Positions 1-12,353 of a stretch of DNA of 64,000 nt are shown one piece after another. A model generated the notes under the pieces. That model was not told the origin of the DNA and searched no databases. It worked only from the letters and a program-made list of their open reading frames with translations. This DNA is from Erigeron canadensis (Eukaryota > Streptophyta > Magnoliopsida > Asterales > Asteraceae): positions 40,319,559 through 40,383,558 of the forward strand of contig NC_057765.1 in NCBI RefSeq assembly GCF_010389155.1. The letters are read 5' to 3'. The translations under genes and the position numbers were made by a program. Within the stretch, counting starts at the first letter, position 1. The number at the start of each line of letters is the position of its first letter.

Positions 1-108
1 TATGTCAAATGCCATAAATGATTAGATTAGATATGATTTTAACAGCTTAACTTTGGATAACATCTGGAGTATTGCATATTAAAAGAACAGGGATTAATCA
101 AAGATTAA

Positions 109-399
109 GGTCGCGTTTTGTTCACAGAATCTGATAGAATTTGATGAAATTGGAATTGAATTTCATTCCTTAATGCGTTTGGTTGCACAAAGAAGAGGAA
201 ATCTCATTTCACAGGAATGTAAACATTCCATCATTTGATGGAATCTCCATTCCTTGGGGATGGAGGAAGGAATTTTATTCCTTCCATCACTTGAATTTTC
301 AAAAAATAAAAACATTCCGTCAAATTTCATTCCTTCAAATTCTAATTCCTTTGAAAGATTCCATTTCTTCCCAAAACATTATGTGAACCAAACGCGCCC
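109..399. repeat. Tourist-like (PIF/Harbinger-type) MITE
   Basis: The ends are imperfect terminal inverted repeats: the left begins GGTCGCGTTTTGTTCACAGA and the reverse complement of the right begins GGGCGCGTTTGGTTCACATA. A 3-bp TAA lies immediately outside both ends (106-108 and 400-402), the target duplication expected of PIF/Harbinger MITEs. The 291-bp interior is AT-rich with no coding frame. The superfamily call rests on TSD length and sequence only. Confidence 0.75.
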
Positions 400-402
400 T
401 AA

Positions 403-1108
403 TAGTTGCACTTAGTAGAAAATGCGTTCAAAGAAAAAGGACAAGAAAGCAGATAGTATTTGTCCTTTTAGGTGAACTTTTCATATTTGTTCAAGAAGTC
501 GGAAAATAAGAAAACTGAACTACTGAAGTACAAATTTATCATTTGGGCTGCTAAAACAAAAGTTATTAAGAGATGACCCAAAGAAAGGTGTAAGTTTTTT
601 TTCTTTTCTTTTGTCCATTAAATCTATTACTAACAAACTTTTGTAAGTGTTCAAGACTAGCAAGGTCCGTGAGGTGCTCTGTTTAATGTAAAAGCTTAAT
701 TAAGATGCGAGAAAATGCCGAAATTTTCCTGTCCATCGTATGTTTGCACTTTTATCCTTCATTTGCATTTTTCGGTTTCCATATGGCATATTTAACTAAA
801 CTTTATCTTAATTTAATTTTAACTTCTATAAGAAAACTTGATGATCTTTCATTTCAATTTCACTATAAATGTTTCCTTACCAAGCATGCCTAAAAGCTAG
901 AAGATTAAAGAGTAAAATACAAGGATGCAATGCGGTTGTTTCTTTTAGTAATATGGATTCTAACACTTTCATGTATGTGTTAATGGAAGTTTTCATCAAT
1001 GTTTTGTTCATGGGGGGCTTAGGCATTGGACGAAGTGGACAATCGGCTGAGGTCTGATTTTTAAGGGGGCTCGACTTTTTATTTTTTTTTATGCATATAT
1101 ATATGAAA
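403..1108. other. Non-coding gap, nothing recognised
   Basis: AT-rich sequence with only short chance reading frames. I see no domain, RNA gene or clear repeat end. Confidence 0.5.
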
Positions 1109-1637
1109 AGTTAAATTAGGGACTCCTTATTTTAGGGACTGTTAGGGACTCCTTCTACCTCCTTCTCCGGCCACCACCACCATCATCTCTGACCACCACC
1201 ACCATGATCATCTCCGACTACCACCATGATCCTCCGGCGACGACGACCATCTCCGGCGAGACTTACACATGTGTAAGTAACTTACACATGTTTTAAGTAC
1301 AATTTTTTTAGGTAAATCACCCATCACCGGCCACCCCCTATGACCTATCACCCTCTATGACCTATCACCCTTAATGACCTATCACCCTCAATGACCTATC
1401 AGTCCCACCAGCTTTGGTTTATGAATATCCTTAAGGGCGAAGCCCGCTCCGAATTATAATTTTTATTCAACTTACACATGTGTAAGTTGTACTTACACAT
1501 ATGTAAGTCTCGCCAGAGATGTCGCCGGAGTTGAATATGGTCGAAGATGTCGCTGGAGATAATCAGTGGTGATTAGATCTGATGAAAATGGACGGTCTAG
1601 ATCGAGTCCCTAAAATAAGGAGTCCCTAATCTAACTC
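1109..1637. repeat. Foldback TIR element
   Basis: Inverted termini of about 30 bp are nearly identical: the left carries TTAGGGACTCCTTATTTTAG (1116-1135) and the right is its reverse complement, ending at 1637. Inside, a second inverted pair pairs again (about 1240-1290 with 1480-1530), each built round ACTTACACATGTGTAAGT and TCCGGCGA words, so the element folds into a nested hairpin. It sits in a (TA)n tract, which hides any target duplication. No transposase frame is present. Superfamily unassigned. Confidence 0.7.
1340..1401. repeat. 17-bp minisatellite
   Basis: Three full copies and a partial fourth of the unit ATGACCTATCACCCTCT lie head to tail inside the loop of the foldback element. 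Copies differ at the last two or three bases only. Confidence 0.85.
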
Positions 1638-3040
1638 ACCCATATATATATATATATATATAATATGTTGTTAACCAAGATCGTTACAAATTTTAACAAT
1701 TATCCAAAATTTAAACAATAGTACTTAACAAAAAAAAGCTCAAGTAACAATTTGATATAACATTTATCATCGTTTTTATATCTTAGTTTATATAATTATA
1801 ATTGTTGCGTATATCCTCAGAGCCCTTTTTGTATTCTCGGTCTTCATAAATCCTCATAGACGGCACTGGTTTTGTTGTATCTACAAAAAAAAGTAATATA
1901 ATATATGCAATTTCCATAACACGTTTACTTTACTCTATAATCTTCTAGCTTTCATATCCAGCAAGGCTGAAGTTCTTTTCTACCAAACCTATAAACAACA
2001 TCTCTACCCTTGGTAGGGATAAGGTTGTCTACATCTTAACCTCCTCCATACCTTATCAAATAAGGTATTTGGGATCCAAAACCGATAGAAGACGGCATTA
2101 GGAGTTAATTTACTTTCTCTTTTTTTTTCTACATTTATTTTATGTTTTCCAATAGTCAATTATCATAATTGTCTATATTTCGTACGGATTAGCCCCGTCC
2201 TTATTTAGCTGATCAGTCCAGCCTATGTCTAAATTAAAAAATGACACGCCTGAACAATTTCTAAGATTTGTTATTCCTTAAATAATGTTTGAAAGTTGAA
2301 GCACTCAAGTGTTAAACCAAACTATCATCTTTTCCTACAGATCAATCTCATTATCGACATGAGTTACTTAATGAGATATATATAAAATTTGAATTAGTGA
2401 CTCCATTTTTATATTGCACGATTATTAGCATTAGGCTATGTATTTAACTGATAAGGTTTTTATAGATACATTTGGCAAAAAGTCATACCGAATAATGAAT
2501 TGCCCCTCTAACCTACTTGATATGTTTGGCTTCAACAACATCCTTTATGGATTCTCGTAATCCACCATCAAAATTACATATTTTCACTTTTGAAAGTGAA
2601 AATTTTTCAATGTCTTAACAAATGTAAGAAAAGAAAGAAAAAACCTCCCCCCTAACTTACAACCACAACCACATCCTATTTCAGGTTGAGAATGAAAAAC
2701 TAATTAACCACATTTTCTCCACCTATGCAGCAAAATCTAACGATAATAGAAAATAAGAAGAAAAAAAATAATAATCCATTCTTTACCACCCCCCTTCACC
2801 TAATTTAAAAAAAAAAATAAGTCCCTCTTTGTCAAGAAAGATTGCCGCCAGCATGTTTACTCCATATTCAACCAATTTTTTGGGCATCTAGCTAAATTTT
2901 TGATCACATTTGCCTGGCACATTCCATTCGGACGCACAACATGTGGGTCCACGTTGAAGTTTCTACAACAAGATATAGGCTTGGCTTTGCTTTTGAGGAT
3001 CATGGGGCAAAAATGAGATATGCTTTGGTTCTTATGGTGT
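1638..3040. other. Intergenic stretch and 3' UTR of the PP2C gene
   Basis: A (TA)n run at 1648-1662 is followed by AT-rich sequence. Around 2005-2095 the words GGTAGGGATAAGGTTGTCTA and CATCTTAACCTCC resemble the 3' body of plant SINEs, but no A/B box was found upstream, so this is only suggestive. The last 200 bases or so before 3040 are probably the 3' UTR of the minus-strand phosphatase. No other coding frame is supported. Confidence 0.4.
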
Positions 3041-6000
3041 TTAGAGATATTTTCCAGATGATTTCCATATTCTTCCCTCAAGAGAAATGATCATGACTGT
3101 CACATCATCATGGTATTTTCTACGATCTCCTTGTGGAATGTCCAACAATTCATGTAAATCCATCCCTGTAGGGAGTTACAGAAACTCGTCGTTAGAGCAC
3201 GCAGCAGCTAATATCGTAGCTGGAAGTTTTGAACAATACCAATAAAATTAATGTGACCAAAAGTAAAATGTTAATTAGATTTCTTCAGTATATCCCAAAT
3301 CCAACACAAGAAAATATATGCTAGAGATGACAATTTCAACCTATTTACCTAAATATGGTAAATTTGGCCTATATTTTTATACTCCGTATTTAACTAGTCA
3401 AATGAGTAAAAGTTGAAGACTGGCTGAAAAATGCAGTAAAAAAAAATGCCCTATGCAATGCTTACGACCCTTTGGATGACTTAAAAAATAAAGATTAATA
3501 ATTCAACATTCTAGTTTTTGACATCATATCTAAAACTTTGAGCACTTGTTGAGTTGTTATATTTAGAAAGAGTTGGTGAGTCTCAAAACCAAGTGAGTTA
3601 AAACTACCCGTTAAGACCTATTAGCCAATCTGCTGTTTATACACCTCTAGTATATGATGATGCACATCAAAAACCTAAGGAATAAACCACACACTATTCA
3701 ACTGTTAAGACCTATTAGCCAATCTGCTGTTTATCCACCTCTAGTATATAATGATGCACATCAAAAACCTAAGGAATACACCACACACTGTTCAATCGTG
3801 TTTAGAAAAAAAGCAGTAACTCGTTGTTTCAAGGGCTAACAAAATGGATTTAATAATGTTCTCAAGTTGTTGCTATGAACGAGCTTCAATAATACTTTGA
3901 ACTTCATAAAACAATATTAAACTAAAGTTTATTTGAACTATCTGGAAAAATTAGAAAACATAAATTCAAACTATTTGCTAGGTAAAGACTAAGCTATTGA
4001 CTTATTGCTATCAATTTATCTTGCAGGGGGGATTTTAACCAGCATGGGTCATGTTTTGTTGCCAATGGGTCAAATGATTTATAGGTCAAGTGATTACGAC
4101 CTATTGTATTGATCTATTCAACATGTTAATAATAGTCTCTCTCTCTCTCTTCTCTCTCCTCTCTCTCTCTCTCACACACACAATATATAATTATTATTGA
4201 TAATCTAATTTTAAAAAATTGAGGAAAAATGTGTGAGCTGGTCACCCACCCTGTTTTAACACACCATAAAATGACCAATTTCACCAAACCCATTTTGACT
4301 TGCTACACAACCCACCATTAAAGTAAGGATGGCCAGCTTACTGATTTGATGAAACAGCAAACATAATAAGAGGGAAGATGTGGGAGGTTACCAGCTTTCT
4401 TAGCCGCGCGTAAAAGAAGCTCCTCAATCAGGTGTTGAGCAGGGTCCCCATCAGGAAACCTTTCCATGAAATTGTCAACGTGTGACACGACTTCCTGATT
4501 GGTGAAGTACTGATACAACCCATCTGATGAAAGAACCAAAAATTGGTCTCTTGGACATAGTTTATGGTGTCTAAGAGAAGGTAGGCAAGATATGTAAGGT
4601 GCATTTCCAATATACTCGTTACGAAACATCTCCAATAATGAATCATTCCATTTCGCCTGAAAGTATCCAAGAATAAACAAATCATGCACAAAGCAAAGGT
4701 ACAAGCAGCATAATGATCAATGTGTTGTTTGAACTAGTACAGTAGTATGATGACCAATGTTTTATTTTAACTATTCAAAGACAGTGAATACCTCAATATT
4801 TCATATAAGTTAATAACAATAAAAAGGTGAGACAAAGTTAGAATTAAGTAACAAACCTGTTTGAGAGATCCAGCACCAAAAGCACGAGTAACCTTCAGAC
4901 GACCTTTGACTCTATCATTTACTATACAATTGTTGTCATCTGGATGCTCATTTTTAATTCGAATAACTTCCTGCAATGGTAACAAGATTTCTGCGATAAT
5001 TTGAGATAATCTCTGGTAAACTTAGGTATAAGACAAGAAAAGCTTAAAAACAAAATCAAATCAAGTTTTATTTTAAGAGTGTAATAAAACAATGTTAAGA
5101 ATTTACCACCACACATATGTACAAAGACTACAATGAAGCTACCAATGATTAGTAGTTCACATTTCAGTTACATATTGGAAAACATACATCACAGCATATA
5201 TCATTTAGAAAATACCTTATCTCTTAAAACGGCATCTATGATTTAGAGGAAGTCTCACATGCAAATGTCCTCAATTAATCAAATAATTCTCGCCAAGGTA
5301 AAAAAAAAGTGTCACCATGCAAAAGATCGATCCAATAAACAGTTTCAAAGATCTAAAGGCCACTAATAATATAAACACTACATTACGACTTTATACTTAT
5401 TTTATTAAGTGGTCAAATATAAAGCCACATGTCTTGGTACATGATGAGCCATTACTTTAAAAAATGATGACGGGTTGAAAAGTGAATTCAGGTAAGTGAA
5501 GCATAAGATGCATCCCTACAGGAAGAAACTTTAGAATGATAGTGTAACTTAAATTGTGGTTCAAGTAAAGAACCAAAAGATATGTCAACAAAAAGATTAA
5601 AAGGAGAGAAAGCAATTACACCGACTAAAGTTTGGCTTGTACTCCCATCTAGTACACATCAAACCTTTCAGAATTACTTAAAAGGCTAGATTTGAGTTAC
5701 AAGATAATGTGGCCTCTCTCTTACTATCTATAATCAACAAAAGTAATGAGAAGCACAATTTGACTATGATGGAGCTGCTAGTAGTAACTGTCCCCATAAT
5801 CATCCAAGAATGCTAGATAGCATACTTCAAAAAAGAATAAAACACCTCAAATAATATAATTAATCAATAACAGACAAGAAGTTCACTCTTTTTTTCTGGC
5901 TTCATCAAAAACGTCTAAATAACACCAAGGTTAGGCTCTAAGTATGTTAAGAGCATTAAACATGATATATCATAAGTAAACTTACTTCTTCGATGCTTGT

Positions 6001-7829
6001 GCTATGATCGGTAGATAGTTGTAACGCGGTCAGCCTCATATCTTGATCAGCAACTTCATTTTCTGTGTCGTTCCCCTTCCCAACTGTATCTAAGGATTCC
6101 TTGACTACACTGTCATCAACAATCCCACTATCCTGCGGTTGAGATGGATCTTCTGTTTCTTGGTGTTGTGCAACAATTGCCCGGCTATCTCCTAAATTCA
6201 TCACATACACGTCCTCGTCTCTCATCAAAACAGCCAATAAGCAGGAACCCATTAGCGCAAGCTCTGGATATTGATCCATAACTTTATCAGTCATATCCAA
6301 ATACGCAACCTCGGTTACTTCCAAAGCCCTCGACATTGCTCTCAACACCAAATCATGGTCTACCGGACCAGCTTTTTTCTTCCTAACACTTTTAACAACA
6401 TTACCTGTCTCCTCTATTCTGTTTTCCGCTTCTTTATGCTCTTTAGTATCCAACCCAAATTTCCAAGCAAACAACTTACTACCTTCCTTATGCTTAGTGA
6501 ATCCATTTCTTAATTTAGACAGCAGTAATGACCTTCGATTAACACCGGAACTGTTTTTGCTTACACTAAGTGCATCATCCACCGAAAATGCAAACCGCTC
6601 AGAACCAGAAAGATCAAGCCCATCTTCAGGTTCTTCCTCTGCAAGATATTCCCATAATCTCCTTCTCCTAATCACTATTTCTTCTCCTGATCGAAACGAA
6701 ACCTTCTTTACAACATTCTCAGGTACTAAAACAACATCTCTAATTTCTTTTTCTTGTAATTCCTGCAAACAAGATTGAGCTTGATCTTGAACTCGAACAT
6801 CACCCTGACTATGACTCTGACACTGACTCTGATCCTGAACCGTATTATCCAAATCCCAAAACAAACCTTCAAGCTCTTTATACATCGCTTTATACAAATT
6901 CCCCATCAAAAAACTCAGGAGCATCAGGACCATTAAACCCATCATAAATCCCAACAAACAACCACCCATGTTCTTCTGACACCACCACATGAACCCGATC
7001 TTCACCCGCTTTCCCCAACGCCCATTGCACATCCCTGTCATCCTTCAGCCCTCCCTCCTCCCCTCCCTCTCCCCCTCCACCTCCGCCTCCCTCCTTCCGG
7101 CCTCCCACAAAATTCCTAACCGGAACTACCCAAGGCCTCGGGAAATTTCTATTAAATGCCTTCCTAATCCCATCCATCCCCTTTCCTCCTCTTCTTCTTA
7201 AGGTACATTCCGCTATTCAACGGTGCCGAAAACGGAACACCACCACTACCTCCACCATGACCTAAATCCGAATCCAACGGACCAGACAACGCCCCACGCT
7301 CAATCGGTCCGGACATAAAAAACCCTCCCCTGCCTGAATCAGAATCTCCTCTAGGTAAAGGCTGCAACGGTAAAGCACTAAACGACGACGTACTTTCAAA
7401 TCCATTAATTACACTAACACTATTACTACCAGCCTTAACACTACTACTACTACTATAAGTAATATTATTAATATTATTGTTATTATGATTATCAGTATCA
7501 GTGGCAGAATCGTAAATATCAACAGTTCTAGGGGTAAACGAATTAGCACTTACATAAGCGCCTGAAATCGCTTTAAATCCAGTTTCCAAAACGACACCGT
7601 TTTGATTTTGAGAAAATCGAAGCGATTGAGACGGAGACAAAAACCGATCGGAGTGAGTAGGTGATATAAATCTCGCAGATGACCTGACGTAACAAAAAGA
7701 GTGACCTAGGGTTTCATCTAGCGGCGGCGGTTGCTCGCCGGTGCCGGTGAAGTTGAGGTCCGGTGAGGTGGTGCTCCGCCGTTTGCTTAACGCCGTCGAT
7801 GGATTGAAGCAGGAGAATCCACTTCCCAT
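3041..7829 (-). CDS. PLL1: PP2C-family phosphatase, POLTERGEIST-LIKE 1 type, with two frameshifts
   Basis: Exons join as 7829-5986, 4970-4857, 4656-4392 and 3165-3041, all GT-AG. The protein starts [10 protein letters not shown] (Gly2 and Cys7 suit myristoylation/palmitoylation), then [12 protein letters not shown] and [10 protein letters not shown], signature words of the POL/PLL subfamily of plasma-membrane PP2Cs, which act downstream of CLAVATA-type receptors in meristem control. Catalytic motifs are present: [12 protein letters not shown] (metal-binding DG, about residue 295), LGDSRAI (about 545), [12 protein letters not shown], and [12 protein letters not shown] at the C-terminus. The frame breaks twice in exon 1: an extra base in the C run 7178-7181 and another in the A run 6908-6913. 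Removing both would give about 781 residues, matching PLL1 length. I chose ATG 7829 because the upstream in-frame GTG is not a start. The breaks could be assembly errors or real pseudogenisation. Confidence 0.88.
3611..3798. repeat. 94-bp tandem duplication in PP2C intron 3
   Basis: Two adjacent copies (3611-3704 and 3705-3798) begin TTAAGACCTATTAGCCAATC and differ at only a few positions. They lie in the last intron of the phosphatase gene and carry no frame. Confidence 0.9.
4135..4182. repeat. (CT)n/(CA)n microsatellite in PP2C intron 3
   Basis: A pure to slightly interrupted CT tract runs into a short CACACACA tail. Confidence 0.9.
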
Positions 7830-8420
7830 CACATTTGATTTGTGACTTTAGTAAAATGAAGTGAAGTTTGTTGTAACAAATTTGTATGTATATATGTATG
7901 TATATGTATGTATATTTTGAATACACACAGTAAGCGTGTGTGAATCAAAGAAAGAAGTAGTGAGAGAAAAAAGAGCTGATTGTTTTGTGTTAAACAAAAA
8001 ATAAATAAAATTGGAGAGAGAAAGAAGACTTTGCTTTAAATATGAAAGAAAACTTTCATGATTGTTGCACATATTAAAAAATTAAAAATCAAAATCGATG
8101 GGTGTATTTTCTCTTCTTTGTAGGGTTTTGGTTGAATTTCTTTGAAAAACATAATGTTAATATTATTAATACATAAGTAAAATAAAATAAGTATTAAAGT
8201 AAAATAAATAAAATAATAAGTTTTTTTTTACTGAAAATCATCGTGTATCATTAAAATTATCATGCATCAATTGCTTCATAAATCTTCGTGCATCAATTTA
8301 ACTATGATCTTAGGGTCAAGATCTTGGTCTATTTATTTTACTTTAATACTTGTTTTACAATATTCAACCCCAAAATATCATTTACCTAATCTTAACAATC
8401 ACACAAAAATTTAAGGTGAG
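7830..8420 (-). promoter_or_regulatory. Probable 5' UTR and promoter of the PP2C gene
   Basis: This is the region upstream of the phosphatase start. It holds a TATG/TATA-rich tract (7886-7916) and pyrimidine-rich minus-strand sequence typical of plant leaders. No single TATA box stands out. Confidence 0.4.
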
Positions 8421-8538
8421 TGATATATCTACAACATATTTTAGCCATCTACAACAAAAATACATATTTATTGCAAAATATACAACTGTATAAAGTATGC
8501 ATTGTTGTTGATTACCAAAATTTGTTGTAGATATGATC
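8421..8538. repeat. ACAAC-family MITE, copy 1
   Basis: The termini are inverted copies of ATATCTACAACAWATTTT. The family recurs at 18958-19089, 27055-27150 (partial) and 46379-46490, each with an internal TACA(A/C)TGT-like core. Too short to encode anything. Confidence 0.65.
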
Positions 8539-8719
8539 GACTAACATTAAATTAAAAAAAACTTACAAAATACATCAAAGTACATTAAAAAAACATATAG
8601 TTATTCTTCAACATGATAAGAACTAGGTTTGTTTTATTTTCATGTATTTTAAAGTTTTTCGGTAAAAAATACCTTAGTCTTATTTCATTAGAGTTTAGAG
8701 TAATGACATTAATTCTCAT

Positions 8720-8984
8720 AATTATACACGAGTACGGTATCCGCGCAATGCGGCGGCGAGCCGATGATGACGGTGGTGGCGACATCTATTGGTGTAGGTA
8801 AATATATTTGATTTAAAGGGGTTGGTAGAGATATTTTATAATATAATGGACTAATGGTGTAATTTAATATTAAGGGTTGATGATGATTTAATTCATTAAG
8901 AGTATTTTAGTCAATTCGCATGTCCCATTTTTGTAACTTTCAACATAAGGTTATAATTTTTATATAGTAGTATAGAAGTATAGA
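8720..8984 (-). mobile_element. Non-autonomous Helitron (minus orientation)
   Basis: Read on the minus strand, it starts A|TCTATACTTCTATACTACTA (5' TC terminus at 8984, preceded by A) and ends with a GC-rich hairpin CCGCATTGCGCGG at 8739-8751, a few bases before its 3' end. The CTRR terminus is degenerate, so the 3' boundary is approximate. No Rep/helicase coding. Confidence 0.6.
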
Positions 8985-9276
8985 TTATCACATATTTTAC
9001 AACTTATCAAGATAGATTTGTAATTTATGTTAACTTTTAAATTATAAGTTATCTTTTAGTTACTTCTAGTGTCCAGCATGCCAATGTAAATACAATACTT
9101 ATATGATAATATATTTAAATGAAGTTTGAATTTATGCCTTTCAGTATTTATATTGCATGTTCGTTGTCATTAGACTATTATAACATGAACTCGCTTTAAA
9201 CTATAGTCAACATAATATCTACAAGTTAAGTAACAGTGTAACACGATTGCGAAATGTAACAATATCAAAACATTAA

Positions 9277-9617
9277 AGGCGTGTTTGGTTGCAGAAAACA
9301 CCTCTTGTTTTTCATTTTTATTTTTTAAGAAAACATAGAAAACAGAAAACGCGTTCTAATCATAGTTTTCTATAAATATTTTCCAAGAAAACAGAAAACA
9401 ATGTTTTCTACTTTTCAATTAAAAACCTGAAAGCATCTTTTTCTTGTTTTCAATTTCCTCTTCCCCTTCCACTTACATCTCTAACATATTTTTTAATATT
9501 TTAATTAGAACGCGTTTTTAAAATTCTTATTTGTTTCCTACAAAACTAAAAGGGTTTGTATTTTCTAGAAAATTAGAAGTGAAAAATTTGAAAACATTTT
9601 CAACAACCAAACGACCC
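9277..9617. repeat. Second Tourist-like MITE
   Basis: TIRs are AGGCGTGTTTGGTTGCAGAAAA on the left and, reverse-complemented, GGGTCGTTTGGTTGTTGAAAA on the right. TAA flanks both sides (9274-9276 and 9618-9620). Its ends resemble those of the element at 109-399 but the interior differs. Confidence 0.75.
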
Positions 9618-9620
9618 TAA

Positions 9621-10368
9621 TCAATTGCGATGATGCACATATCATTTCCGACAAATTGTTACTCCTTAGTCCTTAATACTTTACATGATTTAAGTATACA
9701 TAGTTGAGTACTTGAGTGTAGTTTAACCAAAACAAAAAAGTATTTGCTATAACTAAGATTAACTTTAAATAGTTAGTTACCTCGGAGTTTCTTTCAAATG
9801 TTCTTATAAATAAAGCTTTTATATACATTTTGAATGATTAAGTATAATGTAAAAATAATGAAGTTTATTGGATACTTCATTGGAAGTTTGGAACCATATA
9901 TAAAAACGGTTAGTAGTTTATGATTGTAATTGTTATTAAAATAGTTAATTTAGGATTTGTAACTTTGACTTGACATTACCCAAGGTAAATACTTAAATAA
10001 GTAATGTTGTGCAAAACTAGGAACTTTGGGAAAGTTGTTTTTGTAATACGTGGACGGTGGAGATTCAAGTTGACATAAGAAAATATGCATGTCGCTGTAT
10101 GTAGCTGTACCTGATAGTCAAACGCCACATTGTTTTTGTCTACATTTTGTAGACTTTTTTCTTAATTCATACTGTTTATTTTTACCGTGCGTTATGTTGT
10201 TTTTAGAAACCTTATCAAGTAAAAGATACATTTATTTGTTTCCTATTATGATTATGACGTGTTTTCTAAAAATATGTTATCATGTACATATATAAGATAT
10301 AGTATTCATTTACATAATCAATTCTATGAATAATTGAATGAAAAAACCAAATGTTAATCATGTATTAA
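9621..10368. other. Non-coding gap, nothing recognised
   Basis: AT-rich DNA between a MITE and a Helitron. Only short chance frames are present. Confidence 0.5.
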
Positions 10369-10856
10369 CTATACGAGATGGGTACCCGCGCAATGCGGCG
10401 GCGGCGGTGACGGCATCGGGTGGTATTAGTGGCGGTGGTGGTAAAGATGTGGTTATTAATCTAAAAGTAATAAACGTAAATGGTAGTGTAGTTATTTTAT
10501 AGTTAAGAGATGTGTATTTTGTAAGTAACTTTATTAAGATTATTATAAGATATTAGGTGAAAATATTTAAATTAATTAATAAAGAAGATAAATAGTTTGG
10601 AAAAATATGTGTGTAAATTATTTTAGGAATATATTGGGTGGATTTAATGTGTGAAATAGAAATGTGTTGAAAATTAAAAATATTTTTGGTATTTTAAAGG
10701 TAGAGAGTTGAAAAGTGGGTAGTTTGTTTATTAATATAGCATAGATTCAGAAATAAATGGTTTGATGGTAATGTAAATTAAAGGGTAAAATAAGGATTTT
10801 AAAGGTAGAGTGTTTAATTTGGTAAGGGAGTAGTTTGTTTATATAGGGTGTATAGA
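10369..10856 (-). mobile_element. Non-autonomous Helitron with two 5' termini
   Basis: On the minus strand a typical 5' end, A|TCTATACACCCTATATAAAC, starts at 10856. A second, A|TCTATGCTATATTAATAAAC, starts at 10745. Both run on into AAACAAACTAC. One shared 3' end has the palindromic CCGCATTGCGCGGG (10385-10398) about 15 bases before an ATAG|T terminus (degenerate CTRR). It looks like an element that picked up, or was hit by, a second Helitron head. No coding capacity. Confidence 0.65.
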
Positions 10857-11102
10857 TATGTGTAATTGATAAAAATGTGATAAAATTGGGGGGAAAAATG
10901 AAAACACACTAAAATTATACTTATATATGTGAAATGTAAAAAAAATGAAAAATATCATATAAATCATTATAAAAAGTAAACAAATATTGTTTATCCTTAT
11001 AATAACCGATTTCTACTTTCAAATATTATTAAAAAAAAAAAGGTTATTTTATGTTAAGTATCAGTTGGTACAAGGTTTGGTTTTAAAAACAAACTAATAT
11101 GT

Positions 11103-11350
11103 TAATAGTTTTTTTTTAATGGTGAATTTCGCTTGAAGTAATTTTGTGTCGCGATTTGAGTTGTAGGTCTAATATACATTGTCTTAATCAAATACGCATT
11201 AGAGATTTCACTCGAAGTAGAAATGCCTAATTCACATACCCGTTTAGGAAAGCCCCTACTAATCCGCCAAAAGACACGACGATTAATAAGATTAAACCAT
11301 GTCTCTTTATACTTGAACCTGGTTATACCCAAATCAAATTCTCATAGAGG
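11103..11350 (-). repeat. SINE-family relic without its promoter head
   Basis: On the minus strand this matches the body and 3' tail of the SINE at 44676-45025 (shared words TCGTCGTG, CATTTCTACTTCGA, ATTCACCATTAAAAAAAA). The tRNA-like head with A and B boxes is absent or unrecognisable. Confidence 0.6.
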
Positions 11351-12353
11351 AACTTCTTATGTCTATCCTATCTCCCTTTTCAATGTAAAGATAGTTGAAT
11401 AGACTAGTATGTCAGTATGTCTCTTACCTCTTAATGTATTTTAACATCACATTTATGATTTATATAAATTTTCTTTAATGAAATATGATACAATATGGAT
11501 CTCTCAACATTTAAAATAACTACGTTACTCTTTTTTAGATTAATTACATTTACATTATCATCGCGCCACTACTAACCGTCGTTGCCTCTATCAAATCATG
11601 CATCACTGTCATATCTCCCGGACAAACGTCCAGTATGATATACCATGTCACAAATATATTGTTATATAAAACTTTGGTTTGCAAGTAAAAATAAATAAAT
11701 CGTATCCTATCTATATTCATATTACTATTCCATTATCCCATATGTCATTGGAGTTTACAAACTATTGCTTAGTGGATGACGTTGATAATGGTTAGACTAT
11801 GGTTAATTAACTTATTGTTATATACAATATATATATCATGTGTATTTACCTATTATGTTATTGTGTTGGTTTATATAAAGGTCTTAACCCTAACCATTGT
11901 AACACACGTTCTATTGTTCTAATACATTCTCTCTTCCCTCCTCCAACATTTCTTCTCCTAATTCATTTATCTATTATATTGTATGTTAATTATTGTAGCA
12001 CTTGTTATTGATCAAAAGATCAAGATTTATAACACTTATTATATTTATATTTATATTGAACAAATAAAAAAATTTATTTTAGGTATTCAACTTCAGATTA
12101 TTAGTTATTTGTATCGATTTCTCAATGTTGTATTATTCAATAGTGTCTCATGTGTGTCACTAGTCACTACTTATAGAAGTGATAAAATAGTTACAAATGT
12201 AAATTATGCTTTTCTAATATGATCATAATCTCTCTCGACCAGGTCATCATAAGAAAAGACTGCAAAATCTTTCCAAAGTGTTATAAGACTTTAGAACGAT
12301 ACTAGCAATTAATTAAAAAGTTGTAATTCCACATATTACAACATGATTACATA
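11351..12353. other. Gap with probable LTR relic
   Basis: Around 11780-12020 a TATA box (TTTATATAAAGG, 11870-11881) is followed by CTAACCATTGTAAC and a TCTCTCTTCCCTCCTCC leader and then ATTGTAGCACTTGTTATTGA. This arrangement resembles the R-U5 part of Copia-type LTRs. No boundaries or second LTR were found. The rest is unassigned AT-rich sequence. Confidence 0.35.

Noticed and set aside
6271..6778. Plus-strand frames across the phosphatase exon
   Set aside because: They are antisense shadows of the PP2C coding exon, which has clear family motifs on the minus strand.
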